Shown piece by piece: positions 1 to 5,062 of a DNA stretch of 5,062 bases. The position numbers were made by a program, and so were the translations under genes. Below the pieces are notes generated by a model, which searched no databases, was not told the origin of the DNA, and worked only from the letters and a program-made list of their open reading frames with translations. This DNA is from Chloroflexota bacterium (lineage in GTDB: Bacteria; Chloroflexota; Limnocylindria; Limnocylindrales; CSP1-4), in contig JAGDMV010000141.1 of NCBI GenBank assembly GCA_017860675.1, positions 1 to 5,062 on the forward strand, in the 5' to 3' direction. Numbering within the stretch: position 1 is the stretch's first letter; the number at the start of each line of letters is the position of its first letter.

Positions 1-97
1 TCGTGTTGTTGAAGGTCGCCTGGACGTGCGCGTGCCCGCTGGGCACGTTCTTGCGCTCCCGGCGGCGCTGCTTGGGCGCCCGCTTCCGATCCGCCAT
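1..97 (-). CDS. rpsK: 30S ribosomal protein S11, 5' part only (runs off left edge)
   Basis: The first 32 codons of uS11, which lines the platform of the 30S subunit next to S18 and S6 and helps form the mRNA exit region around the 3' end of 16S rRNA. The visible part starts MADRKRAPKQRRRERKNVP, a very basic flexible tail. It then enters the conserved start of the fold with HAHVQATFNNT, a family hallmark. The ATG at 97-95 is the start; it lies 21 bases after the rpsM stop. The spacer carries GAGAGGA and a closer AGG about 8 bases before the ATG. S11 is normally about 130 residues, so roughly 100 lie beyond the window. Following S13 is its standard position in the alpha operon, where rpsD and rpoA are expected next, though neither is visible here. 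Confidence 0.97.
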   Translation of the reverse strand, partial: MADRKRAPKQRRRERKNVPSGHAHVQATFNNT

Positions 98-118
98 CTA
101 GCCGGCCTGATCCTCTCG

Positions 119-490
119 TTATTTCTTGCGCCGCGCGCCGACGGTCCGCTTCGGACCGCGTCGCTGGCGGGCGTTGGTCTTTGTGCGCTGGCCGCGAACG
201 GGCAGGTTCCGCCGATGGCGGATACCCCGGTATGAGCCGATCTCGATCAGCCGCTTGATGTTCATCGCCACCTCGCGGCGCAGGTCGCCCTCGACCTTGT
301 AGCGGCGATCGATCAGCTCGCGCAGCCGGTTGACCTGGTCCTCGGTCAGGTCGCGGACGCGCGTGTCCGGATTGACGTTGGTCTGCTGGAGGATCTTCTG
401 GCTGGTGGACAGCCCGATCCCGTAGATGTAGGTGAGGGCGACCTCGACCCGCTTCTCACGGGGGATGTCGATGCCGGCGATCCGTGCCAT
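119..490 (-). CDS. rpsM: 30S ribosomal protein S13
   Basis: Complete uS13 of 123 residues, the usual length (about 120-125). It sits in the head of the 30S subunit, contacts the 50S subunit through the inter-subunit bridges, and reaches P-site tRNA with its basic tail. The N-terminus MARIAGIDIPREKRVEVALT and the following YIYGIG match the family closely. The helical helix-two-turns-helix body follows, and the signature region GSYRGIRHRRNLPVRGQRT lies at about residues 85-104. The tail from about residue 105 is dense in Arg/Lys, ending GARRKK. The frame stays open 20 codons further upstream, into rpmJ, but ATG 490 is chosen because MARIAGIDIP is the conserved N-terminus. The start lies 4 bases after the rpmJ stop, so translation is probably coupled; no strong Shine-Dalgarno is visible. 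The stop is TAA. Confidence 0.98.
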   Translation of the reverse strand: MARIAGIDIPREKRVEVALTYIYGIGLSTSQKILQQTNVNPDTRVRDLTEDQVNRLRELIDRRYKVEGDLRREVAMNIKRLIEIGSYRGIRHRRNLPVRGQRTKTNARQRRGPKRTVGARRKK

Positions 491-494
491 CCGC

Positions 495-608
<114 letters not shown>

Positions 609-639
609 CGGACCCTCGATTCCTCTGCTCAGGCCGACC

Positions 640-858
640 CTAGCGGAGCCGGTAGGTGATGCGGCCCCGGGTGAGGTCGTACGGGGAGAGCTCGACCCGA
701 ACCCGGTCGCCCGGCAGGATCCGAATGAAGTTCATCCGGAGCTTCCCGCTGATGTGCGCGAGGACGCGGTGACCGTTCTCGAGCTCGACCGCGAACATGG
801 TGTTCGGCAGCGGCTCGATGACGGTACCCTCGACTTCGATCGCGTCCTTCTTGCCCAC
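640..858 (-). CDS. infA: Translation initiation factor IF-1, GTG start
   Basis: Complete IF-1 of 72 residues, the normal length. IF-1 is a single OB-fold (S1-like) cytoplasmic protein that occupies the 30S A site during initiation and works with IF-2 and IF-3. The protein runs GKKDAIEVEGTVIEPLPNT, MFAVELENGHRVLAHISGK and RMNFIRILPGDRVRVELSP, then YDLTRGRITYRLR, matching the family over its whole length. The start must be the GTG at 858-856: an in-frame TGA lies seven codons upstream (879-877) with no other start between. GAAGGGAAG at 878-870 is a ribosome site about 11 bases before the GTG, overlapping that TGA; GGGAG at 866-862 is closer, 3 bases away. The stop is TAG. A 131-base gap separates it from map, the only sizeable break in the cluster, so separate control of infA onward is possible. 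Confidence 0.98.
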   Translation of the reverse strand: MGKKDAIEVEGTVIEPLPNTMFAVELENGHRVLAHISGKLRMNFIRILPGDRVRVELSPYDLTRGRITYRLR

Positions 859-869
859 GGGCTCCCGTG

Positions 870-878
870 CTTCCCTTC
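870..878 (-). promoter_or_regulatory. Ribosome binding site of infA
   Basis: The transcript reads GAAGGGAAG here, 11 bases before the GTG start of infA, and overlaps the in-frame TGA that rules out any earlier start. A second purine run, GGGAG at 866-862, is only 3 bases from the start and is probably too close. Which of the two pairs with 16S rRNA cannot be told from sequence. Confidence 0.45.
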
Positions 879-925
879 AACTGGCGCACGCGTGCCGACC
901 GACCCCGGCCGACACGCGAACGCGT

Positions 926-954
926 AGCGTACCAACTTCGACCGGTCCCGGCAA
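926..954 (-). promoter_or_regulatory. Weak promoter-like sequence ahead of infA
   Basis: On the minus strand TTGCCG (954-949) and TACGCT (931-926) are separated by exactly 17 bases. The first matches four of six bases of the sigma-70 -35 consensus TTGACA. The second has the TA....T form of a -10 box, common in high-GC bacteria. Transcription would start near 919 and give infA a leader of about 60 bases. The -35 part overlaps the 3' arm of the stem-loop described next, which weakens both calls. Such matches arise by chance, so this is only a candidate, placed in the one gap where an internal promoter would make sense. Confidence 0.25.
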
Positions 955-981
955 GTCGCCAGCCGGCCGACACCGGGACCG
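943..981 (-). promoter_or_regulatory. GC-rich stem-loop directly after map
   Basis: A perfect 9-base inverted repeat pairs 981-973 (CGGTCCCGG in the transcript) with 951-943 (CCGGGACCG). Inside it a further 4-base stem pairs 971-968 with 958-955, leaving a 9-base loop. The outer stem begins 8 bases after the map stop codon. No run of U follows on either side, so it lacks the classic signature of an intrinsic terminator. It may be a U-less or partial terminator, an attenuator, or an RNA-processing or stabilising hairpin between the two halves of the operon. The pairing is seen directly; the function is inference. Confidence 0.45.
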
Positions 982-989
982 CCCGGCGC

Positions 990-1733
990 TCATGCTGTCA
1001 GGACCACCGGGCCATCCTCCGTCACCGCGAGCGTGTCCTCGAAGTGAGCGGCGATCGACCCGTCTCGGGTGACCACGGTCCAGCCGTCCGGCCTGGTCTC
1101 GACGTCGCCGGAGCCCAGGGTGAACATCGGCTCGATCGCCAGGCAGATGCCCGGGGCGAGCTCGATCCCCCTCGACTTGGTCCGGTAGTTCGGAACCTGG
1201 GGCTCCTCGTGCATGGCCTGGCCGATGCCGTGGCCGACGTAGGGCCGCACCACGCCGTAGCCGCGCGGGAGGGCCACGTCCTCGACCGCGGCCGAGATGT
1301 CCCAGATGCGGTTGCCGGCCACCGACGCGGCGACGCCGGCCGCCAGGGCCCGGCGAGTCGCCTCCACGAGGTCGCGGACCTCGCGCGGCGCGTCGCCGAC
1401 GATGTAGGTCCGGGCCGCGTCGCCGTGCCAGCCGTCGATGATCGCCCCGGCGTCGATCGACACGACCTGGCCCTCGCGGATGGTCCGCCGGCCGGGAATC
1501 CCGTGCACGACCTCGTTGTCGATCGAGACGCAGATCGAGGCCGGGAAGCCATGGTAGCCCTTGAACGATGGCACGCCCCCGTGCGAGCGGATGTGGCGCT
1601 CGGCGAGCGAATCGAGGGTCGCCGTGCTCACGCCCGGCCGGATGGCCTCCTCGCACATGGCCAGCACCTCGGCCACCAGGCGCCCGGCGCGCCGCATGAC
1701 CTCGATCTCGGCTCGCGACTTGCGGGTGATCAC
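990..1733 (-). CDS. map: Methionine aminopeptidase, type I
   Basis: Complete 247-residue enzyme that removes the initiator methionine from nascent proteins after deformylation, in the cytoplasm near the ribosome exit. It has the pita-bread fold with a two-metal centre. All expected ligands are visible: Asp94 (VSIDAG), Asp105 (HGDAART), His168 (YVGHGIG), Glu201 (AIEPMF) and Glu232 (HFEDTLAV). The substrate-contacting His77 (NEVVHGIP) and His175 (MHEEP) are also present. The N-terminus reads ITRKSRAEIEVMRRAG, as in the short bacterial type, without the zinc-finger or SH3-like extension seen in some relatives. The start is the GTG at 1733-1731, which overlaps the adk stop as GTGA and implies coupled translation. 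The frame stays open about 93 codons further upstream inside adk, but that stretch is low-complexity Arg/Ala/Pro and is not counted. The adk-map pair following secY is a common bacterial arrangement. Confidence 0.97.
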   Translation of the reverse strand: MITRKSRAEIEVMRRAGRLVAEVLAMCEEAIRPGVSTATLDSLAERHIRSHGGVPSFKGYHGFPASICVSIDNEVVHGIPGRRTIREGQVVSIDAGAIIDGWHGDAARTYIVGDAPREVRDLVEATRRALAAGVAASVAGNRIWDISAAVEDVALPRGYGVVRPYVGHGIGQAMHEEPQVPNYRTKSRGIELAPGICLAIEPMFTLGSGDVETRPDGWTVVTRDGSIAAHFEDTLAVTEDGPVVLTA

Positions 1734-2401
1734 GATCGCGGGAGCTCCGCGAGCGGCTCGCCCAGGGCCTCGAGCAGGGCGGCCGTCACGTCGTCGATGG
1801 GGCGGCTCCCGTCGACGATCTGCAGCAGGCCGGCTGCGCGGTAGTGGCCGACGACGTCGCCGAGCGCCCCGAGCTGCTTCTCGAGGCGCGCCCGGACGAC
1901 CTCGGGCCGGTCGTCGTCGCGCTGGATGAGCGGCGAGCCGTCGATGTCGCAGACGCCGGCGACGCGCGGCGCGTCGGCCGTCTCGTGGTAGGGATGCCCG
2001 GCTGCGGCGCACAGCCAGCGGCCCGACAGGCGCGCCAGCAGGTCCGCGACCGGGACGTCGATGAGAAGCGCCGCCTCGACCCCGGTCGCCCGCCCGTGGA
2101 GGGCGGCGTCGAGCGCCTCGGCCTGGGCGCGCGTCCGGGGGAACCCATCGAGGATCGCTCCACCGGCCGCATCCGGAAGGGCAAGCCGCTCCAGCAGCAT
2201 GGCGACGGTGACCTCGTCGGGCACGAGAGCGCCGCGCTCCATGTAGCCCTGCGCCTCGACGCCACGCGGGGTTCCCTCGCGGACCGCCGCCCGGAAGAGG
2301 TCCCCGGTGGCGATCCGCGGCAGGCCCAGGCGCTCCGCCAGGACGTGCGCCTGGGTGCCCTTGCCCGCCCCCGGCGCGCCGAGCAGGACGACGATCCTCA
2401 C
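1730..2401 (-). CDS. adk: Adenylate kinase, long form with an altered LID domain
   Basis: Complete 223-residue cytoplasmic enzyme that interconverts ATP + AMP and 2 ADP. The P-loop GAPGAGKGTQ is at residues 8-17. The AMP-binding part has TGDLFR (32-37) and DGFPR (85-89), and catalytic arginines are visible at 89, 124, 161 and 172. It has the long LID (about 127-164). In zinc-bearing relatives the LID carries Cys-x2-Cys and Cys-x2-Cys/Asp; here the four positions are Cys131, Ala134, Cys151 and Asp154. One ligand is therefore lost, although His136 and His139 lie close by. The rest of the LID (RVAGVCDIDGSPLIQRDDD) looks functional. The start is the GTG at 2401-2399, overlapping the secY stop as GTGA, with GAGGG 9 bases upstream inside secY. 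The last 15 or so residues are a weakly conserved tail. Confidence 0.97.
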   Translation of the reverse strand: MRIVVLLGAPGAGKGTQAHVLAERLGLPRIATGDLFRAAVREGTPRGVEAQGYMERGALVPDEVTVAMLLERLALPDAAGGAILDGFPRTRAQAEALDAALHGRATGVEAALLIDVPVADLLARLSGRWLCAAAGHPYHETADAPRVAGVCDIDGSPLIQRDDDRPEVVRARLEKQLGALGDVVGHYRAAGLLQIVDGSRPIDDVTAALLEALGEPLAELPRS

Positions 2402-3687
2402 CGGATGAAGCCCTCGTAGCTGCGCATCAGGAGCTGGGCCTCCAGCTGCTTCATCGTCTCGACAACGACCGAGACGACGATGAGCAGGCTGGTCCCGCCG
2501 AGCGACACGCCGGCCAGGTCAGGCAGGATGGCGGCGACCACGAAGGGCAGCACCGCGATGGTGCCCAGGAACAGGGCGCCGGCCACGGTGATCCGGTTGA
2601 CGACCCGGGCAAGGTAGTCCTGGGTCGGCCGGCCGGGCCGGATGCCGGGGATGAAGCCGCCGTTCTTGCGCAGCTGCTCGGCCGTCTCGTCAGGCTTGAA
2701 GGTGAAGGCCGTGTAGAAGTAGGTGAATCCGACCGTCAGCAGGAAGTACAGGCCGCCGTAGACGAGCGGGTTGGCCGGCCCGAAGAAGTTGACGATGAAG
2801 GTGGCCACGTCGGCCACGATCTGGACCTCCGAGGTGGTGAAGTAGCCGGCCAGCTGGCTCGGCAGGAGCAGGATGCTGACGGCGAAGATGATCGGGATGA
2901 CGCCGGCCATGTTGACCCGGAGGGGCAGGAAGGTGCTGCCCCCCTGGTACATCCGCCGGCCTCGGACCCGGCTCGCGTACTGGATCGGGATTCGCCGCTG
3001 GCCCTCGGTGATGTAGACGATCACGGCCACCACGAGGATGGCCATGACCGCCAGGACCGCCAGCGAACCGAAGTTGGGCGACTCGATGAAGCGCTGGGCG
3101 GCCGACGGCACCCTGCCGACGATGCCGGCGAAGATGATGAAGCTGATGCCGTTGCCGATCCCGTTCTCGGTGATCAACTCGCCCAGCCACATCAGCAGGA
3201 CCGAGCCAGCGGTGAGACTGACGATCTGCAGGATGGTGTCCAGCGACGAGAGCTTCAGCTCGTAGCCGGGCATCATCACGCCGGCCGCGTTAAGCACCGC
3301 CAGGAAGCCGTAGCTCTGGAGGACCGCCAGCGGGACCGACAGGTAGCGGGTGTACTGGTTGATCTTGTTGCGGCCGTACTCGCCCTCGCGCTGGAGCGCC
3401 TGGAGGGCGGGTACCACGCCCGTCATCAGCTGCATGATGATCGAGGCGTTGATGTACGGGTTGACCCCCAGGCCGACGACGGAGAAGCGCGACAGGCCGC
3501 CTCCCGAGAAGAGGTCGAGCAGGCCGAAGAGGGCGTTGTCGGCGAAGAACTGGGAGAGCTTGGCCGGGTCGGCCCCCGGCACCGGCACGTGGGCCAGGGC
3601 CCGGAAGATGATCAGGATCCCGAGGACGTACAGGATCCGACGCCGGATGTCCGGCGCCCTGAAGGCGGTGAGGAGGGACTCGAACAC
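2398..3687 (-). CDS. secY: Protein translocase subunit SecY
   Basis: Complete 429-residue channel subunit of the SecYEG translocon in the cytoplasmic membrane, which passes unfolded proteins outward or sideways into the bilayer. Ten hydrophobic segments can be placed at about 18-38, 70-95, 115-136, 149-169, 178-192, 208-227, 259-280, 307-330, 366-386 and 396-412. The plug region is FSGGGLSRFSVVGLG (60-74), followed by NPYINASIIMQLM. ENGIGNGIS (174-182) starts segment 5. The cytoplasmic loops that contact SecA and the ribosome carry GQRRIPIQYASR (229-240) and GGFIPGIRPGRPT (343-355). The C-terminus MRSYEGFIR is typical. The start is the GTG at 3687-3685, giving FESLLTAFRAPDIRRRI as in relatives. 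It is 10 bases after the rplO stop with no clear Shine-Dalgarno, so expression may rely on ribosomes finishing rplO. It overlaps adk by 4 bases. Confidence 0.98.
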   Translation of the reverse strand: MFESLLTAFRAPDIRRRILYVLGILIIFRALAHVPVPGADPAKLSQFFADNALFGLLDLFSGGGLSRFSVVGLGVNPYINASIIMQLMTGVVPALQALQREGEYGRNKINQYTRYLSVPLAVLQSYGFLAVLNAAGVMMPGYELKLSSLDTILQIVSLTAGSVLLMWLGELITENGIGNGISFIIFAGIVGRVPSAAQRFIESPNFGSLAVLAVMAILVVAVIVYITEGQRRIPIQYASRVRGRRMYQGGSTFLPLRVNMAGVIPIIFAVSILLLPSQLAGYFTTSEVQIVADVATFIVNFFGPANPLVYGGLYFLLTVGFTYFYTAFTFKPDETAEQLRKNGGFIPGIRPGRPTQDYLARVVNRITVAGALFLGTIAVLPFVVAAILPDLAGVSLGGTSLLIVVSVVVETMKQLEAQLLMRSYEGFIR

Positions 3688-3697
3688 GGTCGCCGGC

Positions 3698-4237
3698 TCA
3701 GCCGTCGGCGGGGGCCGGCTCGACCCCCAGCGCCTCGAGCGGGCCGGCCGGGACCTCGAGGACCTGGGCGGTGCCGCCCGCCGCCTCGATCTTCTCCTTC
3801 GCGCTCCGGGTGAACGCGTCGGCAACCACGAACAGCGGCCTGGTCACCTCTCCCTGGCCCAGGATCTTGAGCGGCCTGTCGAGCTTGCGGACCAGGCCGG
3901 CGGCGCGGAGCAGGTCGGCGGTCACGGTCACGGGCGCGGAGCCCCCGGGCTCGGCCTCGGGCAGCCGGCCGACCTCGACCGCGGCCGAGATCCGGCCGAC
4001 GTTGACCACCTCGTACTCGATCCGGGTGATGTTGCGGAAGCCGCGCAGCTTGGGGATGCGGACGTGGAGCGGCGTCTGACCGCCCTCGAACCAGGGCGGG
4101 ATGGCGCTGCCGGCGCGCGACTTCTGGCCCTTGGTGCCGCGGCCCGCCGTCTTGCCCTTGCCGGCCGCGATTCCTCGCCCGACGCGGGTCTTCGGCGTGT
4201 GCGCGCCGTCGGCCGGACGGAGGTCGTTGAGCTTCAT
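3698..4237 (-). CDS. rplO: 50S ribosomal protein L15
   Basis: Complete uL15 of 179 residues, a 50S protein that threads through 23S rRNA and acts late in subunit assembly. The N-terminal basic, Gly-rich arm is clear: KTRVGRGIAAGKGKTAGRG, then TKGQKSR (residues 16-41). It is followed by PPWFEGGQTPLHVRIPKLRG (47-66). The globular domain has the family signature around LKILGQGEVTRPLFVVADAF (123-142), continuing with SAKEKIEAAGG. Most L15 proteins have about 145-150 residues. The extra length here comes from a longer middle loop near 88-103 and a C-terminal tail after about residue 158, ending in Pro/Ala-rich EPAPADG. The ATG at 4237-4235 overlaps the rpmD stop as ATGA and has GGAGGA 6 bases upstream. 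Position between rpmD and secY is the classic spc order. Confidence 0.98.
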   Translation of the reverse strand: MKLNDLRPADGAHTPKTRVGRGIAAGKGKTAGRGTKGQKSRAGSAIPPWFEGGQTPLHVRIPKLRGFRNITRIEYEVVNVGRISAAVEVGRLPEAEPGGSAPVTVTADLLRAAGLVRKLDRPLKILGQGEVTRPLFVVADAFTRSAKEKIEAAGGTAQVLEVPAGPLEALGVEPAPADG

Positions 4238-4443
4238 CGGGTCTCCTCCGGGCCCGCTCCGGGCAGCTCCTCGACGCGGACGAGGAAGCGGACCTGGCGG
4301 ACCATGCCCCGGGTGGCCGGGTTGTCCGGGACCACGACGGTGTCGCCGATGCGGTGCAGCCCCAGGGCCCGGATGGTGGCCCGGTTCCGCTCGATGTGGC
4401 TGATCGTGCTCTTGACCTGGGTGACGCGCAGCCTACCGGGCAT
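4234..4443 (-). CDS. rpmD: 50S ribosomal protein L30
   Basis: Complete uL30 of 69 residues, a small alpha/beta protein on the back of the 50S subunit that contacts 23S and lies near 5S rRNA. The family pattern is plain: RVTQVKSTISHIERNRATIR, ALGLHRIGDTVVVPDNPATR, GMVRQVRFLVRVEEL. Most bacterial L30 proteins are about 58-62 residues; the last nine or so here (PGAGPEETR) are an unconserved tail. Its start codon lies inside the end of rpsE (11-base overlap) and its stop overlaps the rplO start (ATGA), so translation of the three genes is probably coupled. GGAGG 6 bases before the ATG supports this start. Some bacteria lack rpmD, so its presence is mildly informative. Confidence 0.97.
   Translation of the reverse strand: MPGRLRVTQVKSTISHIERNRATIRALGLHRIGDTVVVPDNPATRGMVRQVRFLVRVEELPGAGPEETR
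4244..4249 (-). promoter_or_regulatory. Strong Shine-Dalgarno of rplO
   Basis: The transcript reads GGAGGA six bases before the rplO ATG, inside the last codons of rpmD. It fixes the ATGA-overlap start of rplO and shows that this gene can recruit ribosomes by itself as well as by coupling. Confidence 0.8.
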
Positions 4444-4966
4444 CGGTCGCCTCCGCCGCCGGCTGGCCGGACACCCGGATGCTGATGGCGACCCCGCGGC
4501 GGGCCGAGACCTGCTCGGCCGAGCGCAGGCTGCGGAGCGCCTCGAGGGTGGCCCGCACGACGTTGACCGGGTTGGTCGAGCCGTGGACCTTGGTCAGGAT
4601 GTCGCGGATGCCGGCCGACTCGACGACCGCCCGCACGGACCCACCGGCGATGACGCCGGTGCCCTGGGAGGCGGGCCGGAGCATCACCCTTGCGGCCGAG
4701 TACTCGGCGGTGACCTCGTGCGGGATCGTCGTGCCGATGGTCGGGATCCGGATGATGTTCTTCTTGGCGTCTTCCACGCCCTTGCGGATCGCCTCGGGGA
4801 CTTCGCCGGCCTTGCCCAGCCCGACGCCGACGTGGCCGGCTCCGTCGCCGACGACGACGACCGCCGAGAAGGAGAAGCGCCGGCCGCCCTTGACGACCTT
4901 GGCGACGCGGTTGATCTGGACGACGCGCTCTTCGAGCGTCAGCTTAGCGGGGTCGATCCTGGCCAC
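4433..4966 (-). CDS. rpsE: 30S ribosomal protein S5, GTG start
   Basis: Complete uS5 of 177 residues, a 30S protein at the mRNA entry channel that contributes to decoding accuracy and mRNA unwinding together with S3 and S4. The N-terminal double-stranded-RNA-binding-like domain carries the signature KGGRRFSFSAVVVVGDGAGH then VGVGLGKAGEVPEAI (26-60). This is followed by RKGVEDAKKNIIRIP. The C-terminal domain has VMLRPASQGTGVIAGGSVRA (94-113) and HGSTNPVNVVRATLEAL (128-144). The start is the GTG at 4966-4964 (ARIDPAKLTLEERVVQINRV), with AGGGAG 6 bases ahead. The C-terminus reaches about 20 residues past the conserved core and overlaps rpmD by 11 bases. It follows rplR by 10 bases, the usual spc order. 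The stop is TAG. Confidence 0.98.
   Translation of the reverse strand: MARIDPAKLTLEERVVQINRVAKVVKGGRRFSFSAVVVVGDGAGHVGVGLGKAGEVPEAIRKGVEDAKKNIIRIPTIGTTIPHEVTAEYSAARVMLRPASQGTGVIAGGSVRAVVESAGIRDILTKVHGSTNPVNVVRATLEALRSLRSAEQVSARRGVAISIRVSGQPAAEATDAR
4450..4454 (-). promoter_or_regulatory. Strong Shine-Dalgarno of rpmD
   Basis: GGAGG in the transcript lies 6 bases before the rpmD ATG and within the rpsE coding region. It decides the rpmD start in favour of the ATG at 4443 that overlaps rpsE by 11 bases. Confidence 0.8.
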
Positions 4967-4972
4967 GGGCGG

Positions 4973-4978
4973 CTCCCT
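4973..4978 (-). promoter_or_regulatory. Shine-Dalgarno of rpsE overlapping the rplR stop
   Basis: AGGGAG in the transcript begins with the last two bases of the rplR TAG stop codon and ends 6 bases before the rpsE GTG. The placement supports the GTG start and suggests that ribosomes leaving rplR are handed straight to rpsE. Confidence 0.75.
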
Positions 4979-5062
4979 AGAATTCCAGGCCGGCGGCGCG
5001 GGCGGCCTCGGCGACCGCCTTCACCCGGCCGTGGTAGCGATAGCCGGCCCGGTCGAAGACCA
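4977..5062 (-). CDS. rplR: 50S ribosomal protein L18, 3' end only (runs off right edge)
   Basis: The last 27 codons and TAG stop of uL18, the 50S protein that binds 5S rRNA with L5 and anchors it in the central protuberance. The visible residues are VFDRAGYRYHGRVKAV followed by an Ala-rich helix and the end AGLEF. Both the FDRxGYxYHGRVKA pattern and the terminal GLEF are characteristic of bacterial L18. The family is about 120 residues, so roughly three quarters of the gene, with its start, lies beyond the window. Its position before rpsE with a 10-base gap is the usual spc order, which predicts rplF and rpsH further upstream, outside the window. Confidence 0.95.
   Translation of the reverse strand, partial: VFDRAGYRYHGRVKAVAEAARAAGLEF

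Noticed and set aside
943..981. Classic intrinsic terminator after map
   Set aside because: The stem is strong but no U-run follows on either strand, so it is recorded as a stem-loop of unknown role rather than a terminator.
867..1844. Plus-strand open frame of 325 codons opposite map and the end of adk
   Set aside because: It lies opposite two well-recognised genes, its composition (Arg, Asp, Gly, Ala, His) is what the complement of GC-rich codons gives, and no domain is recognisable.
1734..2012. N-terminal extension of map by about 93 codons
   Set aside because: The stretch is Arg/Ala-rich sequence read out of frame from adk. The conserved methionine aminopeptidase N-terminus starts at the GTG overlapping the adk stop.
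1844..2419. Plus-strand open frame of 191 codons opposite adk
   Set aside because: Mirror of the adk reading frame in high-GC DNA; no recognisable motif and no sign of a separate promoter or ribosome site.
3688..3825. Upstream start for secY inside rplO
   Set aside because: It would add 46 Arg/Ser/Pro-rich residues that are out-of-frame rplO; the family N-terminus begins at the GTG at 3687.

Overview
The window is an uninterrupted piece of a bacterial ribosomal-protein superoperon (spc operon running into the alpha operon). Every gene is on the minus strand, so transcription runs from high to low coordinates. The order is rplR (3' end only) - rpsE - rpmD - rplO - secY - adk - map - infA - rpmJ - rpsM - rpsK (5' end only). 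All genes between the two edge fragments are complete, with no frameshift, pseudogene, mobile element, RNA gene or CRISPR array visible. No gap between genes exceeds 131 bases.

Organism: the DNA is clearly high-GC (about two thirds G+C by eye), with strong G/C preference at third codon positions and many GTG/TTG starts. The secY-adk-map-infA-rpmJ-rpsM-rpsK order is shared by Gram-positive-type and Chloroflexota-type bacteria. The SecY N-terminus (a FRALAHVPVPG-type first membrane segment) and the IF-1 and L36 sequences look to me most like a high-GC Chloroflexota lineage. An uncultured actinobacterium-like or Dormibacterota-like genome cannot be excluded. This is an impression from family resemblance, not a phylogeny.

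Layout: (1) 5062-3698, ribosomal proteins L18 (end), S5, L30 and L15, tightly packed with good Shine-Dalgarno sites and coupled starts. (2) 3687-990, the secY-adk-map block: the protein-export channel, adenylate kinase and methionine aminopeptidase, joined by two 4-base GTGA overlaps. (3) 989-859, the only real intergenic space, which holds a GC-rich stem-loop just after map and a weak promoter-like sequence. (4) 858-1, infA, rpmJ, rpsM and the start of rpsK.

How the genes work together: most products build or start the ribosome (S5, L30, L15, L18, L36, S13, S11, IF-1). SecY inserts and exports the proteins made, Map trims their initiator methionine, and Adk balances adenine nucleotides. This is core, conserved housekeeping DNA. 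I found no credible undescribed system. The points worth a second look are the map-infA gap, an adenylate kinase LID that lacks one of its metal-ligand cysteines, and the unusual share of non-ATG starts.
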